Origin: Burkholderia cenocepacia
GTDB taxonomy: Bacteria > Pseudomonadota > Gammaproteobacteria > Burkholderiales > Burkholderiaceae
Length of the DNA stretch: 64,000 nt
Assembly (NCBI RefSeq): GCF_014211915.1
Contig: NZ_CP060042.1
Location: 1 to 64,000, forward strand
Direction: 5' to 3'
Shown: positions 43,968 to 52,259 of the stretch, in pieces
Numbering within the stretch: the stretch's first letter is position 1
Layout of the letters: the number at the start of each line of letters is the position of its first letter
The notes under the pieces: generated by a model
What the model was told of the DNA's origin: nothing
The model's input: only the letters and a program-made list of their open reading frames with translations
Database searches by the model: none
Translations under genes and position numbers: made by a program

Positions 43968-44067
43968 CGGGGCACACCCTTTTCCAGTTGATGTGCCCCG
44001 TATAGGCGTTCAAGAAGAGGATGCCTGCGGTGCCGGCGCGTTATTTCGGCAAAACCGAATCGTTCCT

Positions 44068-44550
44068 CTAATCCTGCGGGTTCTGCATACCGTGTCGCTG
44101 CGCGATCTCGCCCTTCCATACCGCTTCGAACGCGGCCTGATATCTGGGCGCCAGCACATCCCAGCTGTCCGGATAGTCGGCCGGCAGCGCCGCCCGCAAT
44201 CGGGTATAGAGCGCTTCGCCCGAAGTCGCCGCCGATACGGGGCGAGCGTCGCGCGGCACGCCCGCGGCAACATCGGTGCTCGGTCCGCCCGCTGCGTGAT
44301 CGGCGCCGTCAACTTCGCGCAGCAATGCACGGGCGCCGGCCAGCTCGCCGTAGACGTGTTCCATCGCAGCGGTCCAGCCATGCGCGAAGGCGGGCTTTCC
44401 GATCTCGCCGTAGCCTACCGTTTCCGGCACGCCTGCTTTCACGGCCTCGAGCACGTTGCGCAGCTCGTTGAGCACGCCACTATGGGTGTAGAGACCCGCG
44501 CGGCTCAGTTGAGCGTCTGCGTTGGCGATTGCTTCGGTTCGGGTGGTCAT
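44068..44550 (-). CDS. Hypothetical plasmid protein
   Basis: A 160-residue, mainly helical acidic protein (MTTRTEAIANADAQLSRAGLYTHSGVLNELRNVLEAVKAGVPE ... SWDVLAPRYQAAFEAVWKGEIAQRHG). Two ATGs lie in tandem; 44550 has better spacing to GGAGACC than 44553. No domain recognised. It belongs to the minus-strand run below the XRE regulator. Confidence 0.6.
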   Translation of the reverse strand: MTTRTEAIANADAQLSRAGLYTHSGVLNELRNVLEAVKAGVPETVGYGEIGKPAFAHGWTAAMEHVYGELAGARALLREVDGADHAAGGPSTDVAAGVPRDARPVSAATSGEALYTRLRAALPADYPDSWDVLAPRYQAAFEAVWKGEIAQRHGMQNPQD

Positions 44551-44573
44551 CATGGTCTCCGGTATCGGGGCAT

Positions 44574-44780
44574 TCAGGCGGCAGCGACTTTCGCGGCACA
44601 TGCTTCGGCCACGGCGCGTGCGTCGGACGCCCACGCGGTCGCGCCGGCCTCGTCGGCCGCGTTGCGCAGGAAGTGCGCGGCGTCCTGCCAGTCGCCGGCG
44701 GCCACGGCTTTCCACGCGAGCCGGCAGCGCGTTACCTGGTCGTCGGGGGCGTCCAGCAGCAGGTCGTAAGCGGTTTTCAT
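44574..44780 (-). CDS. Small hypothetical protein
   Basis: A 68-residue Ala-rich protein (MKTAYDLLLDAPDDQVTRCRLAWKAVAAGDWQDAAHFLRNAADEAGATA). A CCAGGAGCGACG ribosome binding site region precedes the ATG at 44780. It is read in a frame shared with a longer spurious frame that overlaps the XRE gene. Its stop is followed after 23 bases by the next gene. Confidence 0.6.
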   Translation of the reverse strand: MKTAYDLLLDAPDDQVTRCRLAWKAVAAGDWQDAAHFLRNAADEAGATAWASDARAVAEACAAKVAAA

Positions 44781-44806
44781 CGTCGCTCCTGGTGAATGCG
44801 TTTCGG

Positions 44807-45529
44807 TCAGCCGCGCGGCGCGCGCTGCTCGAGGTGAATCACGTTCGCGCGCGCAAAGCTCACGCGCTCGCCGAGGCAGAACCCGGCGAATTCCTCCGCG
44901 CCGGGCGCGTCGACAAACTCGACGACGATCGCCCCGTAGCCGTCGCTCTCGCGTTCTGCGCGGCTCGCGTCGCTCGACACGGTAGTCACGATCGCGCGCA
45001 GGCGCGGCCCGGTGCGCGGCTGCAACTCGACCACGTCGCCGCGTTCGATCGTGTCGCGCGGCGCGTCGCGCCGGTAATCCCAGTCCCGCGTGAGCGCCGG
45101 GGCCGGCGCGAAGTCCTCCGTAAAGCGGGCGCCCCACACGCGTCGCAGCAGCTGCCATGAAGCGATCGGCATGCTGCCCTGCCCGGCCTCCCAGCGCTGC
45201 ACCTGGCGCTCGGTGACGCCCACACATGCGGCCACGTCGACCTGCGTGCGACCGTGCCTCAGGCGCAGCTGGCGCAGCGCCTCGGCAGTCGGCGCCGGCC
45301 CCTTGTCGGCCGGACGCGTCGCGCCGGGGCCGAGCGGGTCGCCGGCGAACCCCGGCGTCAGGCCGGCGAGCGCCTCGCTCTCATCCCATTCGAGTCCGGT
45401 AGCCTCGCCGCAGCGCGGGCACAGCACGGCTTCGCCGTGATAGGTGCCGTCCGGCCGGCGCGTGTCGCCGCGGTACCCGCACGCGCCGCAGCGGATCGCA
45501 TACCGCACGCCGGTCGTGTCTTGTTGCAT
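44807..45529 (-). CDS. XRE-type regulator with a zinc-ribbon-like N-terminus
   Basis: A 240-residue protein. The N-terminus has two CxxC pairs (IRCGACGYRG and VLCPRCGEA) that form a zinc-ribbon-like unit. The middle is a Cro/CI-type helix-turn-helix (LRQLRLRHGRTQVDVAACVGVTERQVQRWEAGQGSMPIASWQLL). The C-terminal ~100 residues are beta-rich and unknown. This order resembles MqsA-like regulators. A near-perfect 16-bp inverted repeat overlaps its predicted promoter (45548-45596), so it probably represses itself and perhaps the long run of genes below it. I start at the Met at 45529; the longer frame would read through the operator. Confidence 0.8.
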   Translation of the reverse strand: MQQDTTGVRYAIRCGACGYRGDTRRPDGTYHGEAVLCPRCGEATGLEWDESEALAGLTPGFAGDPLGPGATRPADKGPAPTAEALRQLRLRHGRTQVDVAACVGVTERQVQRWEAGQGSMPIASWQLLRRVWGARFTEDFAPAPALTRDWDYRRDAPRDTIERGDVVELQPRTGPRLRAIVTTVSSDASRAERESDGYGAIVVEFVDAPGAEEFAGFCLGERVSFARANVIHLEQRAPRG

Positions 45530-45547
45530 CAGGGGCTCCGTTAAAGC

Positions 45548-45596
45548 CGACAAAATGTCGTGCAGGTCAGCATAGCACGACATTCTGTCGTGTCAA
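45548..45596 (-). promoter_or_regulatory. Promoter and operator of the XRE regulator
   Basis: Read on the minus strand, TTGACA (45591-45596) and TATGCT (45569-45574) are 16 bases apart. CGACAAAATGTCGTGC (45548-45563) and GCACGACATTCTGTCG (45575-45590) form an inverted repeat with 15 of 16 pairs; the right arm fills exactly the promoter spacer. A bound repressor would therefore shut the promoter. Confidence 0.85.
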
Positions 45597-45640
45597 GCAC
45601 TCTTATAAAGCGCCTGTCGGGGTTTTCAAGCATTAAACGC

Positions 45641-45668
45641 AATGCCGATAAGAGGAGTTATCGGCATT
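45641..45668. repeat. Perfect 11-bp inverted repeat
   Basis: AATGCCGATAA (45641-45651) and TTATCGGCATT (45658-45668) with a six-base centre. No T-run follows on either strand, so a protein-binding site or RNA hairpin is more likely than a terminator. Confidence 0.6.
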
Positions 45669-45681
45669 GAAAACGCGCCAC

Positions 45682-45704
45682 AAAAACCCGGCCGCAGCCG
45701 GGTT
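45682..45704 (-). terminator. Rho-independent terminator
   Basis: On the minus strand ACCCGGC and GCCGGGT pair around a short loop and are followed by TTTTT. It lies directly after the stop of the small membrane protein gene at 45715-45915. Confidence 0.8.
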
Positions 45705-45714
45705 CGCCAGTCGC

Positions 45715-45915
45715 TTAGGACCGCAGGATCAGGTACGCGGCGACGAACGGCATGTTCGCGGCGGCGATCGCCGCCAGCGGGTGAACCAGCCCGTAGCTCG
45801 CTGGCCACACGACCGAGAGCCCGCGGTCGACGCACGCCAGCGCGATCAGCGTCGCTCCGGCCGCCACGCCCCTGCCCCACCCGCCTTTCTTGAACTGCCA
45901 GGCTGTCAGATTCAT
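45715..45915 (-). CDS. Small membrane protein
   Basis: A 66-residue protein with two hydrophobic segments (GVAAGATLIALACVDRGLSVVW and LAAIAAANMPFVAAYLILRS) after a basic amphipathic start (MNLTAWQFKKGGWGR). GGATCTCGACA precedes the ATG. No known family. It is the last gene before a terminator and runs in the same direction as the three genes to its right. Confidence 0.65.
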   Translation of the reverse strand: MNLTAWQFKKGGWGRGVAAGATLIALACVDRGLSVVWPASYGLVHPLAAIAAANMPFVAAYLILRS

Positions 45916-45963
45916 TGTCGAGATCCTCTGGATTCACACGATGGATGCTATCGTGCCGGCCGC

Positions 45964-46323
45964 TCACGCAGCGGGCTCGCCGTCCGGCAGTTCGGGGTCC
46001 GGCAGGAACGACACCTGTCCGGGCGGGATGACGAAGCTCGGCAACCAGTCGTCGAGCGCCGTACACACGCGCTCGTAGGCCGCGTCGAGCCCGGAACCCT
46101 CCGGTGCGTTGGGGGCGTCCGGAAACAGGCGCCGGCCGGTCTCGATCATGTCGTCATCGAGGAAGCCGTACCGCCCCTTTTGCAGCATGGTCCACAGCGC
46201 ATCGTAGCGCTCGGCCTCGAGGGACATCAGACCGACCGACATCGCGTCGGCGATCCGGAATTTCATGTAGCCGATGCACCACTCGAGGAACATCTGCTGG
46301 ACAGCCGTCATCGGCGTTGTCAC
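45964..46323 (-). CDS. Hypothetical plasmid protein
   Basis: A 119-residue acidic protein (TPMTAVQQMFLEWCIGYMKFRIADAMSVGLMSLEAERYDALWTML ... ERVCTALDDWLPSFVIPPGQVSFLPDPELPDGE). I prefer the GTG at 46323, which follows GGAGATGGCGAA; an ATG at 46311 is the alternative. Not recognised; probably co-transcribed with the small membrane protein gene. Confidence 0.6.
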   Translation of the reverse strand: MTTPMTAVQQMFLEWCIGYMKFRIADAMSVGLMSLEAERYDALWTMLQKGRYGFLDDDMIETGRRLFPDAPNAPEGSGLDAAYERVCTALDDWLPSFVIPPGQVSFLPDPELPDGEPAA

Positions 46324-46402
46324 TTCGCCATCTCCTTCGCCACGCACACGTCTCGCAGGACCGCCATCGGCATACCTGATGCGCCTGGCCGTCGGCCGGC
46401 GC

Positions 46403-46543
46403 TTATTGCTCGCCCCGGGACGCGTTGACCGTGCACACGATGCACGCGGCGAACGTTACTACCGCCGGTACGTTCCAGCCGAGCGCGAGGCACCCGACAG
46501 TCAATGAAAGGGCAAAAACCGCCGCACCGCTGAATCCGTTCAT
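46403..46543 (-). CDS. Small two-helix membrane protein (46 residues)
   Basis: MNGFSGAAVFALSLTVGCLA is followed by a short turn (LGWNVP) and a second hydrophobic segment (AVVTFAACIVCTV), then a polar tail ASRGEQ and stop. AGGAGCGGGGG precedes the ATG with ideal spacing, which is the main reason to accept it. Confidence 0.6.
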   Translation of the reverse strand: MNGFSGAAVFALSLTVGCLALGWNVPAVVTFAACIVCTVNASRGEQ

Positions 46544-46624
46544 CCCCCGCTCCTATTCTGTTCTCAGGCGCACTGCCGTGCGTCGGTGGCGCCCATCGCG
46601 CCCCCCGGTGGCCGCCATGCCGCG

Positions 46625-47035
46625 TTACGTTGCCGATCGCAGCCAGTTTTCGACCGGGAGCCCGGCGACTCGGGTGAATTCAGCCGTGTTGTCGGTGACC
46701 AGCACGGCGTCGACGGCCAGCGCGTGAGCGGCGATCAGCATGTCGTTGGCGCCGATCAGCTGCCCTTGCTTTTCGAGCTCGGCCCGCAGCCGCCCGTAGC
46801 AGCGGTCCGCGTCGGGCTGCAGCGGCAACACGGTCAAGCTCGCGAGCAGTTGCTCGACGCGCTGCGCGAGCGTTGACGAGCCGCGCTTCCAGACGCCGAA
46901 TCGCAGTTCCGCAGCGACGACGATCGAGGTGCACACTTGCTCCGGCGGGGTCTCTCCAATCCGCGTGGCGCATGCGCCGCGCGGGTCGCGGATCACGTTC
47001 GACAGTATGTTGGTGTCGAGCAAATACAGCGTCAT
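46625..47035 (-). CDS. vapC: VapC-type PIN-domain toxin
   Basis: A 136-residue PIN-domain RNase. Acidic active-site residues are in place: LLDTNILSNVI (Asp), VAAELRFGV (Glu), GANDMLIAAHALA (Asp) and VTDNTAEFTRV (Asp). VapC toxins cleave tRNA or rRNA when freed from their antitoxin. It overlaps the vapB gene upstream by four bases (ATGA), the normal toxin-antitoxin arrangement, and should stabilise the plasmid by killing cells that lose it. Confidence 0.92.
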   Translation of the reverse strand: MTLYLLDTNILSNVIRDPRGACATRIGETPPEQVCTSIVVAAELRFGVWKRGSSTLAQRVEQLLASLTVLPLQPDADRCYGRLRAELEKQGQLIGANDMLIAAHALAVDAVLVTDNTAEFTRVAGLPVENWLRSAT

Positions 47036-47274
47036 TCGATGTCCACCGGCTCAGGCGGAAGGTCCTCGATGTCCGGAAAGGTTTCGTCCAGCGGGGCCCA
47101 TTGGGCGAACAGCTCACGCAAGGGTGCCGCTTCCACGGGTTCAATGATCAAGCGGCGGCCTTCCCGGTGGATGGTGACCTCCGAGACCGGCAGCTCGAAT
47201 TCGCGCGGGATCCGCACGGCCTGGCTGCGCCCGTTGCGAAACAAGCGCGCGTGGCGGGCGTCATGGGTTGGCAT
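47032..47274 (-). CDS. vapB: VapB-type antitoxin
   Basis: An 80-residue AbrB/SpoVT-fold antitoxin (MPTHDARHARLFRNGRSQAVRIPREFELPVSEVTIHREGRRLIIEPVE). The N-terminal swapped-hairpin part binds operator DNA and the C-terminal acidic tail (LDETFPDIEDLPPEPVDIE) neutralises VapC. The Met at 47274 follows AGGTACCCC. Upstream the sequence ATGGCATATGCCACAGCATAT contains overlapping ATATGC/GCATAT dyads that could be the autoregulatory operator. Confidence 0.9.
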   Translation of the reverse strand: MPTHDARHARLFRNGRSQAVRIPREFELPVSEVTIHREGRRLIIEPVEAAPLRELFAQWAPLDETFPDIEDLPPEPVDIE

Positions 47275-47395
47275 GGGGTACCTCCAATTCAAACGGGATG
47301 GCATATGCCACAGCATATACAAGCCGACGCGAATTCGCAATGCGCTCATGTCGATGTCGGCGCATCGATCGATCGGTCTGTCTGCTTGGAGTAAA

Positions 47396-48363
47396 TCACT
47401 TGCTGTTGCGGGCCCGTTTCAGTTCAAGTGGGTCTTCGCGGGTCACGGTCCGTGCAGGCTTGTCGGCGCGCAGCCCGCGAAACGACGGATGACGCAACTG
47501 TCCGGTCGGCGTCCACTCGAGAAACGCTACTTCGGCAACGAGCTCCGGCTTCAGCCAGTGGAACTCGCGATCGGCTTCGGGTTCCGGCGCGCGGACGAAC
47601 GGCGAGCGCTGGCGGCCCAAGGATGAAAGGCGGTCTTCGAATTCCCGTGCCTAGCGGGGCGCGAAGCGCGGCGCGACGTGTCCGACGTAACGCAGCTGTC
47701 CGCCCTCCTCGTACACACCGAGCAGAACCGCTCGCACGCCCCCGGTGGCGCCCTTACGGCGCGAAAATCCGCCAATGACGAACTCCTGGCGTTTACTGCA
47801 TTTGAGTTTGATCCAGCGGTCCGATCTTCCTGAGCGATACGGCGCGTCCACCCGCTTGCCCATGATTCCCTCTAGGCCGAGGGCACACGCCGAGGCCAGC
47901 ATGGCGTCAGGGTCGGCATCGATCGCCTCAGAGAAGCGCACCTCGTCCCGAGAATTTCGGCAACGAGCTTCGTCAGCGTGGCGCGGCGTTCACGCCACGT
48001 CCACGGCCGGAGATCATTGTTGTTAAGCCACATCAGGTCGAGGACGACAAGCGAAATCCCCGCAGTTCGACGTCTATCAAACGCATTCTGCAGGCCGTTG
48101 AAGTTTGGGCGCCCTTCTGTATCGAACCAGACGGCCTCCGCGTCAATCCATGCACGGTTGACCGGCAATCGTTCAAGGACGGACCTCAGGTGCGGTAGTC
48201 GGGCGGTCCAGTCGTGGCCGTTCCTGGTGAAGATTCGAACGTCACCAGCGTCGATACGCGCGAGCATCCGGTAGCCGTCGAATTTGATCTCATATCCCCA
48301 CTCTCCCGACGTTGGGGGTTCTGCAGCAAGCACAGCAAGCGACGGCTCGATGAATTCCGGCAT
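47396..48363 (-). pseudogene. ATP-dependent DNA ligase (LigD ligase domain) remnant
   Basis: Three frames carry successive parts of a LigD-type ligase. From the Met at 48363: EIKFDGYRMLARI with the adenylated Lys, then WIDAEAVWFD. The frame shifts near 47945, continuing MLASACALGLEGIMGKRVDAPYRSGRSDRWIKLKC and FVIGGFSRRKGATGGVRAVLLGVYE. A stop at 47651 and another shift lead to LKPELVAEVAFLEWTPTGQLRHPSFRGLR, the usual C-terminus. With at least two frame breaks and no polymerase or phosphoesterase domains attached, it is a decayed copy of an end-joining ligase gene. Confidence 0.85.
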
Positions 48364-48502
48364 GCGTCCATTTCTGGCTACTGGCGTCCGGGCACGGATG
48401 CCGCGCTCACTTGTCCACCGCCCCATATGCCCTCCTCGCTTTGCAGGTATGTGGGCAATCTATATGCCCGTTGCATGGGGCATTTGACTAGGCCAGGCCG
48501 GT

Positions 48503-48739
48503 CTTGGCTCGATCCAAGATCGGCCGTACAGAGGGTGAATGCACTCTTCAGGGTCGGTGGCAAGCGTAACCACCCCAATCTCAATGAACTGCTTCCGTGG
48601 GATCTTGGCTCGAGCCAACCCTTGGACATCTTGTGAGACTCCCTATAGAAACCCGTCTTGGCTCGAGCCAAGACTGTTTAGAAGTGCGGTTCATTGCTAA
48701 TCATCCAACATCGGATCTGCGATCTTGGCTCGGGCCAAG
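48503..48739. repeat. parS: parS-like palindrome cluster
   Basis: Four copies of the 16-bp palindrome CTTGGCTCGAGCCAAG lie upstream of parA: 48503-48518 (one mismatch), 48604-48619 (one), 48657-48672 (perfect) and 48724-48739 (one). A fifth copy is inside parB at 49692-49707. Position and symmetry mark them as the centromere sites bound by the plasmid's ParB. Confidence 0.88.
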
Positions 48740-48882
48740 TCGGTGGCATTTTTGCTCCGAATCGTTGTTCCTTGACCACATTTTGTAAAGGTCACAAAAA
48801 AATATAGCTATTTGATTGACTTATTTTGACTGAAGAATAAAACTCCGATCGTTGAAACAAACACTTTCCAGTGGAGGATGAA

Positions 48883-49554
48883 ATGGTCATAACGATTGGG
48901 GCGGAAAAAGGAGGTGTTGCTAAGACGCGGTTAGCAACGCACATTGCAGCCCTGGCTGCCGCGGAAGACGTGGATGTCGTTCTTCTGGATACTGATAAGC
49001 AGGGGTCTGCGATGAGTTGGTCGCGAATTCGAAACGAGGAGGGCGTTACACCTGCCATTCCAGTGCTCGCTCTCCCGGCTAATCCGGCCCGGGAACTGGC
49101 AAACCTTGCCAACAAGTACACCCTCGTCGTGGTTGACATCGGCGCGCAGAACTATCGGACGATGCTCGAATGCGCACTGTTATCCGATCTCGTGCTGGTC
49201 CCCTGCGGGCCTGATCAACAAGAAGTGGAGTCGACCCTGAATGTCTTCGCGACCCTTAAAGACATGGGGCCGCGGCACGAAAGCGGTGAGATTCCAGCAT
49301 ACGTGGTGCTCACTCGGGTGTCGCCGGTAGAAGGATCGAAGGCGACTGCGGAATTGCGGGCATATTTGAAAAGCGAAGACATTCGACTTTTCGATTCCCA
49401 GATTCCGCAGAGAGAAGCTTGGCGTGCGACCGGCAAGACCGGCAGGGCCGTTCATGAGCTGAAGGGCCGTGATCGGTCGAAGAAGGCGATCGATGAGATG
49501 GAGGCGGTCTATCGGGAAATCATTGAGCGGATCAACGGGGCGGAGGTCGAATAA
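48883..49554 (+). CDS. parA: ParA-type partition ATPase
   Basis: A 223-residue ParA/MinD-family ATPase of the short (type Ib-like) kind without an N-terminal DNA-binding extension. The deviant Walker A is ITIGAEKGGVAKTRLATHIA; the Walker A' region is VVLLDTDKQGSAMSWS, and VVVDIGAQNYRTM the Walker B region. The usual Gly-Lys-Thr ending reads AKT. The ATG at 48883 follows GGAGGATGAA. It drives segregation by forming a gradient on the nucleoid. Its stop overlaps the parB start by one base (TAATG), and the parS sites lie directly upstream. Confidence 0.92.
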   Translation: MVITIGAEKGGVAKTRLATHIAALAAAEDVDVVLLDTDKQGSAMSWSRIRNEEGVTPAIPVLALPANPARELANLANKYTLVVVDIGAQNYRTMLECALLSDLVLVPCGPDQQEVESTLNVFATLKDMGPRHESGEIPAYVVLTRVSPVEGSKATAELRAYLKSEDIRLFDSQIPQREAWRATGKTGRAVHELKGRDRSKKAIDEMEAVYREIIERINGAEVE

Positions 49555-50519
49555 TGGCTACATTTCGGAAAAAAGCGGTAGCGGTCGAGAGGGTTGCCGC
49601 AGTGGAGGATGCAGCTTCGTCGGCTCCGATCGTCGGCGATCCGCGCATGGCGCCGTCGTTGGCGACTATCTCGCAGCTTAGGGGCGGAGAGGTTGGCTCG
49701 AGCCAAGGTGCCACGATGTACGAAATTGGGCAGACATATGAAGTTCCAATTGGCAAAATTAAATCAAATTCTGTCAATCCGAGAGCCATCTATACAGCTT
49801 CTGCTGTATCCGAGATGGCAGAGTCCCTAACGGCCCGCGGGCAAGGCCAATCGGCGAGCGCGTATGTCGATGAAGCAGGCGACATCGTGCTCATTGACGG
49901 AGAGAGGCGCCTTCGTGGTGCTCGAGCGGCCGGGCTGCCGACGTTGCGGGTAGAGATTCGTCCTAAACCAGCAAGTGAGCGGGAACTGTATGAGGAAGCG
50001 CGCGCTGCCAACGTGGAGCGTAAGGATCAAAGCCCGCTCGATGACGCGCTCAAGTGGAAAGAGCTGCTTTCGCGGAAGATTTATCCGACACAAGTGGCTT
50101 TGGCCAAAGCGCTCAATCTCGGGGAAGACCATGTAAGTCGGACTCTGTCGCTCGCTCAACTGCCAAGCAGGATTGTTCAAGCCGCCGCCGAGTATCCGGA
50201 ACTTCTCTCTCTCAAAATGCTGAACGCAATTCGGGAGTTCTGGGAAGTGAAAGGGGAAGAGGAGACCCTCGAACTCGTCTTCGATGCTGCTAAGACCGGG
50301 ATCGGGTACCGCGACGTCGCCGCTCGCAGAAAGGCTGCGGCAAAAGGGACGGTTAAGCGGCCGCGGTCTACGCGCGAGCAACTGTCGTTCCGTGGGGCAA
50401 AGGGAGAGTTCAAGTCGTTCGAGGAGGATGGCCGGATCGAGTTGAAGCTGAAGGGTTTGGCTCCGGACGTCGCGGCAGAGATCAGCGAAAAAATCTTGGC
50501 CCTTTTTCCAAAGGAATAG
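49554..50519 (+). CDS. parB: ParB-type partition protein
   Basis: A 321-residue ParB/KorB-like protein. The N-terminal nuclease-like domain has the family motif GDIVLIDGERRLRGARAAG; the central helix-turn-helix is PTQVALAKALNLGEDHVSRTLSLAQLP; the C-terminus (GRIELKLKGLAPDVAAEISEKILALF) serves dimerisation. It should bind the CTTGGCTCGAGCCAAG sites upstream of parA and the one inside its own gene (49692-49707), nucleating the partition complex. It is transcribed with parA. Confidence 0.92.
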   Translation: MATFRKKAVAVERVAAVEDAASSAPIVGDPRMAPSLATISQLRGGEVGSSQGATMYEIGQTYEVPIGKIKSNSVNPRAIYTASAVSEMAESLTARGQGQSASAYVDEAGDIVLIDGERRLRGARAAGLPTLRVEIRPKPASERELYEEARAANVERKDQSPLDDALKWKELLSRKIYPTQVALAKALNLGEDHVSRTLSLAQLPSRIVQAAAEYPELLSLKMLNAIREFWEVKGEEETLELVFDAAKTGIGYRDVAARRKAAAKGTVKRPRSTREQLSFRGAKGEFKSFEEDGRIELKLKGLAPDVAAEISEKILALFPKE

Positions 50520-51244
50520 GGCGACTGTTAGACCGTGAAGAGTGTCTCCTGGATGACGCTGGAGGACATCGCTCACGTGACCGGGTAGGACACACGACTA
50601 TCGGTTATGCAGCGATGGGAGCCAGCGTCACCTCGTATTTTGGACTCGTCTCTGGAGCGATGGAGGGTGGCGTTCTTCCAGCGATGCTCTATATGGGACG
50701 GGCATGAGCGTGAGAGTGTGTACTCACCTTGCTCGGGGGGCAGCTTGACGGTGTCGTGTCGTTCTTCCAGCGATGCTGATAGGGCGCGGTCGTTCCTCCA
50801 GCGATGGTCGAGATGCCCTTTCTGTCCTGTACTGTCGTTCTTCCAGCGATGATTTGCCATGCCGACGCTGCTCTGTTGGCGCATAGGTATCGTGCTTACA
50901 ACGATGGATAGGTCGATTAGAAAAAGATTAAAAGAAGATTAGGCGCTGTGGACAACAGTGGTAGCGGATTGATTGTAAAGGCGTTTTTTGCAAGGGCCGC
51001 TCGCTGGAAGAACGATAGTGGCATCGCTGGCGATACGAGTGTTGCCTCGCTGGAGGCACGATTGACCACGCTGGAAGCACGATAGGGACATCACGCTGGA
51101 GGAACGAGGAACATCGCTGCAGTGACGAATGCGCCGTGGTACATCGCTGGAGGCACGATAGTCCCGTAGTTTTTTTGCTGAACCATCGCTGGAGAGACGA
51201 GACAAGGGTCTTGATGGCGCAATTCACGTACTTATACTTCTCGC
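50520..51244. other. oriV: Iteron origin of replication (TrfA-type)
   Basis: Two arrays of a ~16-bp iteron face each other. Left array, plus orientation, consensus CGTTCTTCCAGCGATG: 50671, 50760, 50791, 50836, 50891, plus partial copies near 50603 and 50654. Right array, inverted (CATCGCTGGARGMACG): 50998, 51022, 51045, 51066, 51091, 51112, 51142, 51184, mostly 21-25 bases apart, that is, about two helical turns. Between them lie an AT-rich run (50917-50940) and TGTGGACAA (50947-50955), one base off a DnaA box. The initiator gene follows immediately. This is the expected layout of an iteron-controlled origin. Confidence 0.88.
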
Positions 51245-52102
51245 ATGGCAAATTCCATCGTCGACCAGGTGAAAGCGATCGCAGCACGCGCTAGCAGCGC
51301 GGGTGTGGAAACGCAATCTCATCCGACACAGATTCCACTGTGGCCGGCGAACGTTCGTGGGATGCCAAACGCCCTCGCGCGCTCGGCTCTGTTCAACGTG
51401 AACAAATCGAATGCGCCGCGTAGCCGAATGGAGAAGGCGCTGATCGCAAGCGTTGATGGCGTCGAAATTTCGTTTAGCGGGGAAGAGCTTAGACAGGACG
51501 ACGCGGACGTCTTTCTTGAAGTACTTCACTTGGCCCGGGATACTCAGCTGAACGAGAAGGTGGAATTCACTGGCTACAGTGTGTTGAAGTCGCTTGGCTG
51601 GGGCACGTCGGTAAAGTGTTACGACAGGCTCGTGACGACGCTGGAGCGGCTGCAGGCGGGGCAAGTCAAGGTTCGCTTCACGGGCAATAAAAAGGGGTTT
51701 GTCGGGTCGCTGATCCGTAAATTCCTGTGGAAGGAAGGCACCGAAACGGGAACTGACGGGAAGACGCGATGGGTCGCGTACGTGGAACCCGAAATCGTTG
51801 CGCTATTCTCTGACGACGACTACACGCGGCTGGCCCGCGAGCAGCGTCAGCGACTGCGATATGAGTTGTCGAAGTGGTTGCATACGTACTACCACACGCA
51901 TGCAGTGCCTTTCGCGCATTCCGTCCGTTTCCTTCATCGTCAGTGCGGTTCGCAGACGAAAGAGTTGTTCCACTTTCGCGCGAACTTGAAGAAGGCACTC
52001 GACGAGCTCGTGAAAGAAGGCTTCTTGGTCAGTTGGACCATTGATAAGTCTGACCTTGTGCATGTTGTACGAGCATCGTCACGCGGTGCTATAGCGGCCT
52101 GA
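51245..52102 (+). CDS. trfA: TrfA-family plasmid replication initiator
   Basis: A 285-residue initiator of the TrfA type known from IncP plasmids: PLWPANVRGMPNALARSALFNV, VEISFSGEELRQDDADVFLEVLHLARD, YSVLKSLGWGTSVKCYDRL, SLIRKFLW, WVAYVEPEIVALFSDDDYTRL, LRYELSKWLHTYYHTHAVPFAHSV, GSQTKELFHFRANLKKALDELVKEGFLVSW. The two winged-helix domains of such initiators bind iterons and open the origin. It lies next to the double iteron array. No strong ribosome binding site is visible before the ATG at 51245, which may keep its level low; high iteron occupancy would also limit copy number. Confidence 0.93.
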   Translation: MANSIVDQVKAIAARASSAGVETQSHPTQIPLWPANVRGMPNALARSALFNVNKSNAPRSRMEKALIASVDGVEISFSGEELRQDDADVFLEVLHLARDTQLNEKVEFTGYSVLKSLGWGTSVKCYDRLVTTLERLQAGQVKVRFTGNKKGFVGSLIRKFLWKEGTETGTDGKTRWVAYVEPEIVALFSDDDYTRLAREQRQRLRYELSKWLHTYYHTHAVPFAHSVRFLHRQCGSQTKELFHFRANLKKALDELVKEGFLVSWTIDKSDLVHVVRASSRGAIAA

Positions 52103-52259
52103 AGTGCGAGTGGCAAAGGTAAACGGCTGCAATCGTAGTCCGACGAGGATCGCTGGTGTTGGTGGTCTGCTGTATTCGTGATGGATTAAGATCAAGAAGT
52201 AATCTTGCTTGCAAGCCCGGTTTTTTGCTTTTTTGCTCGTCCAAGGGAGCGCCAGACAA

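Noticed and set aside
50600..51200. CRISPR array
   Set aside because: Repeats are 16-bp, imperfect, in two opposed orientations and spaced 21-42 bases, next to a replication initiator: iterons, not CRISPR.
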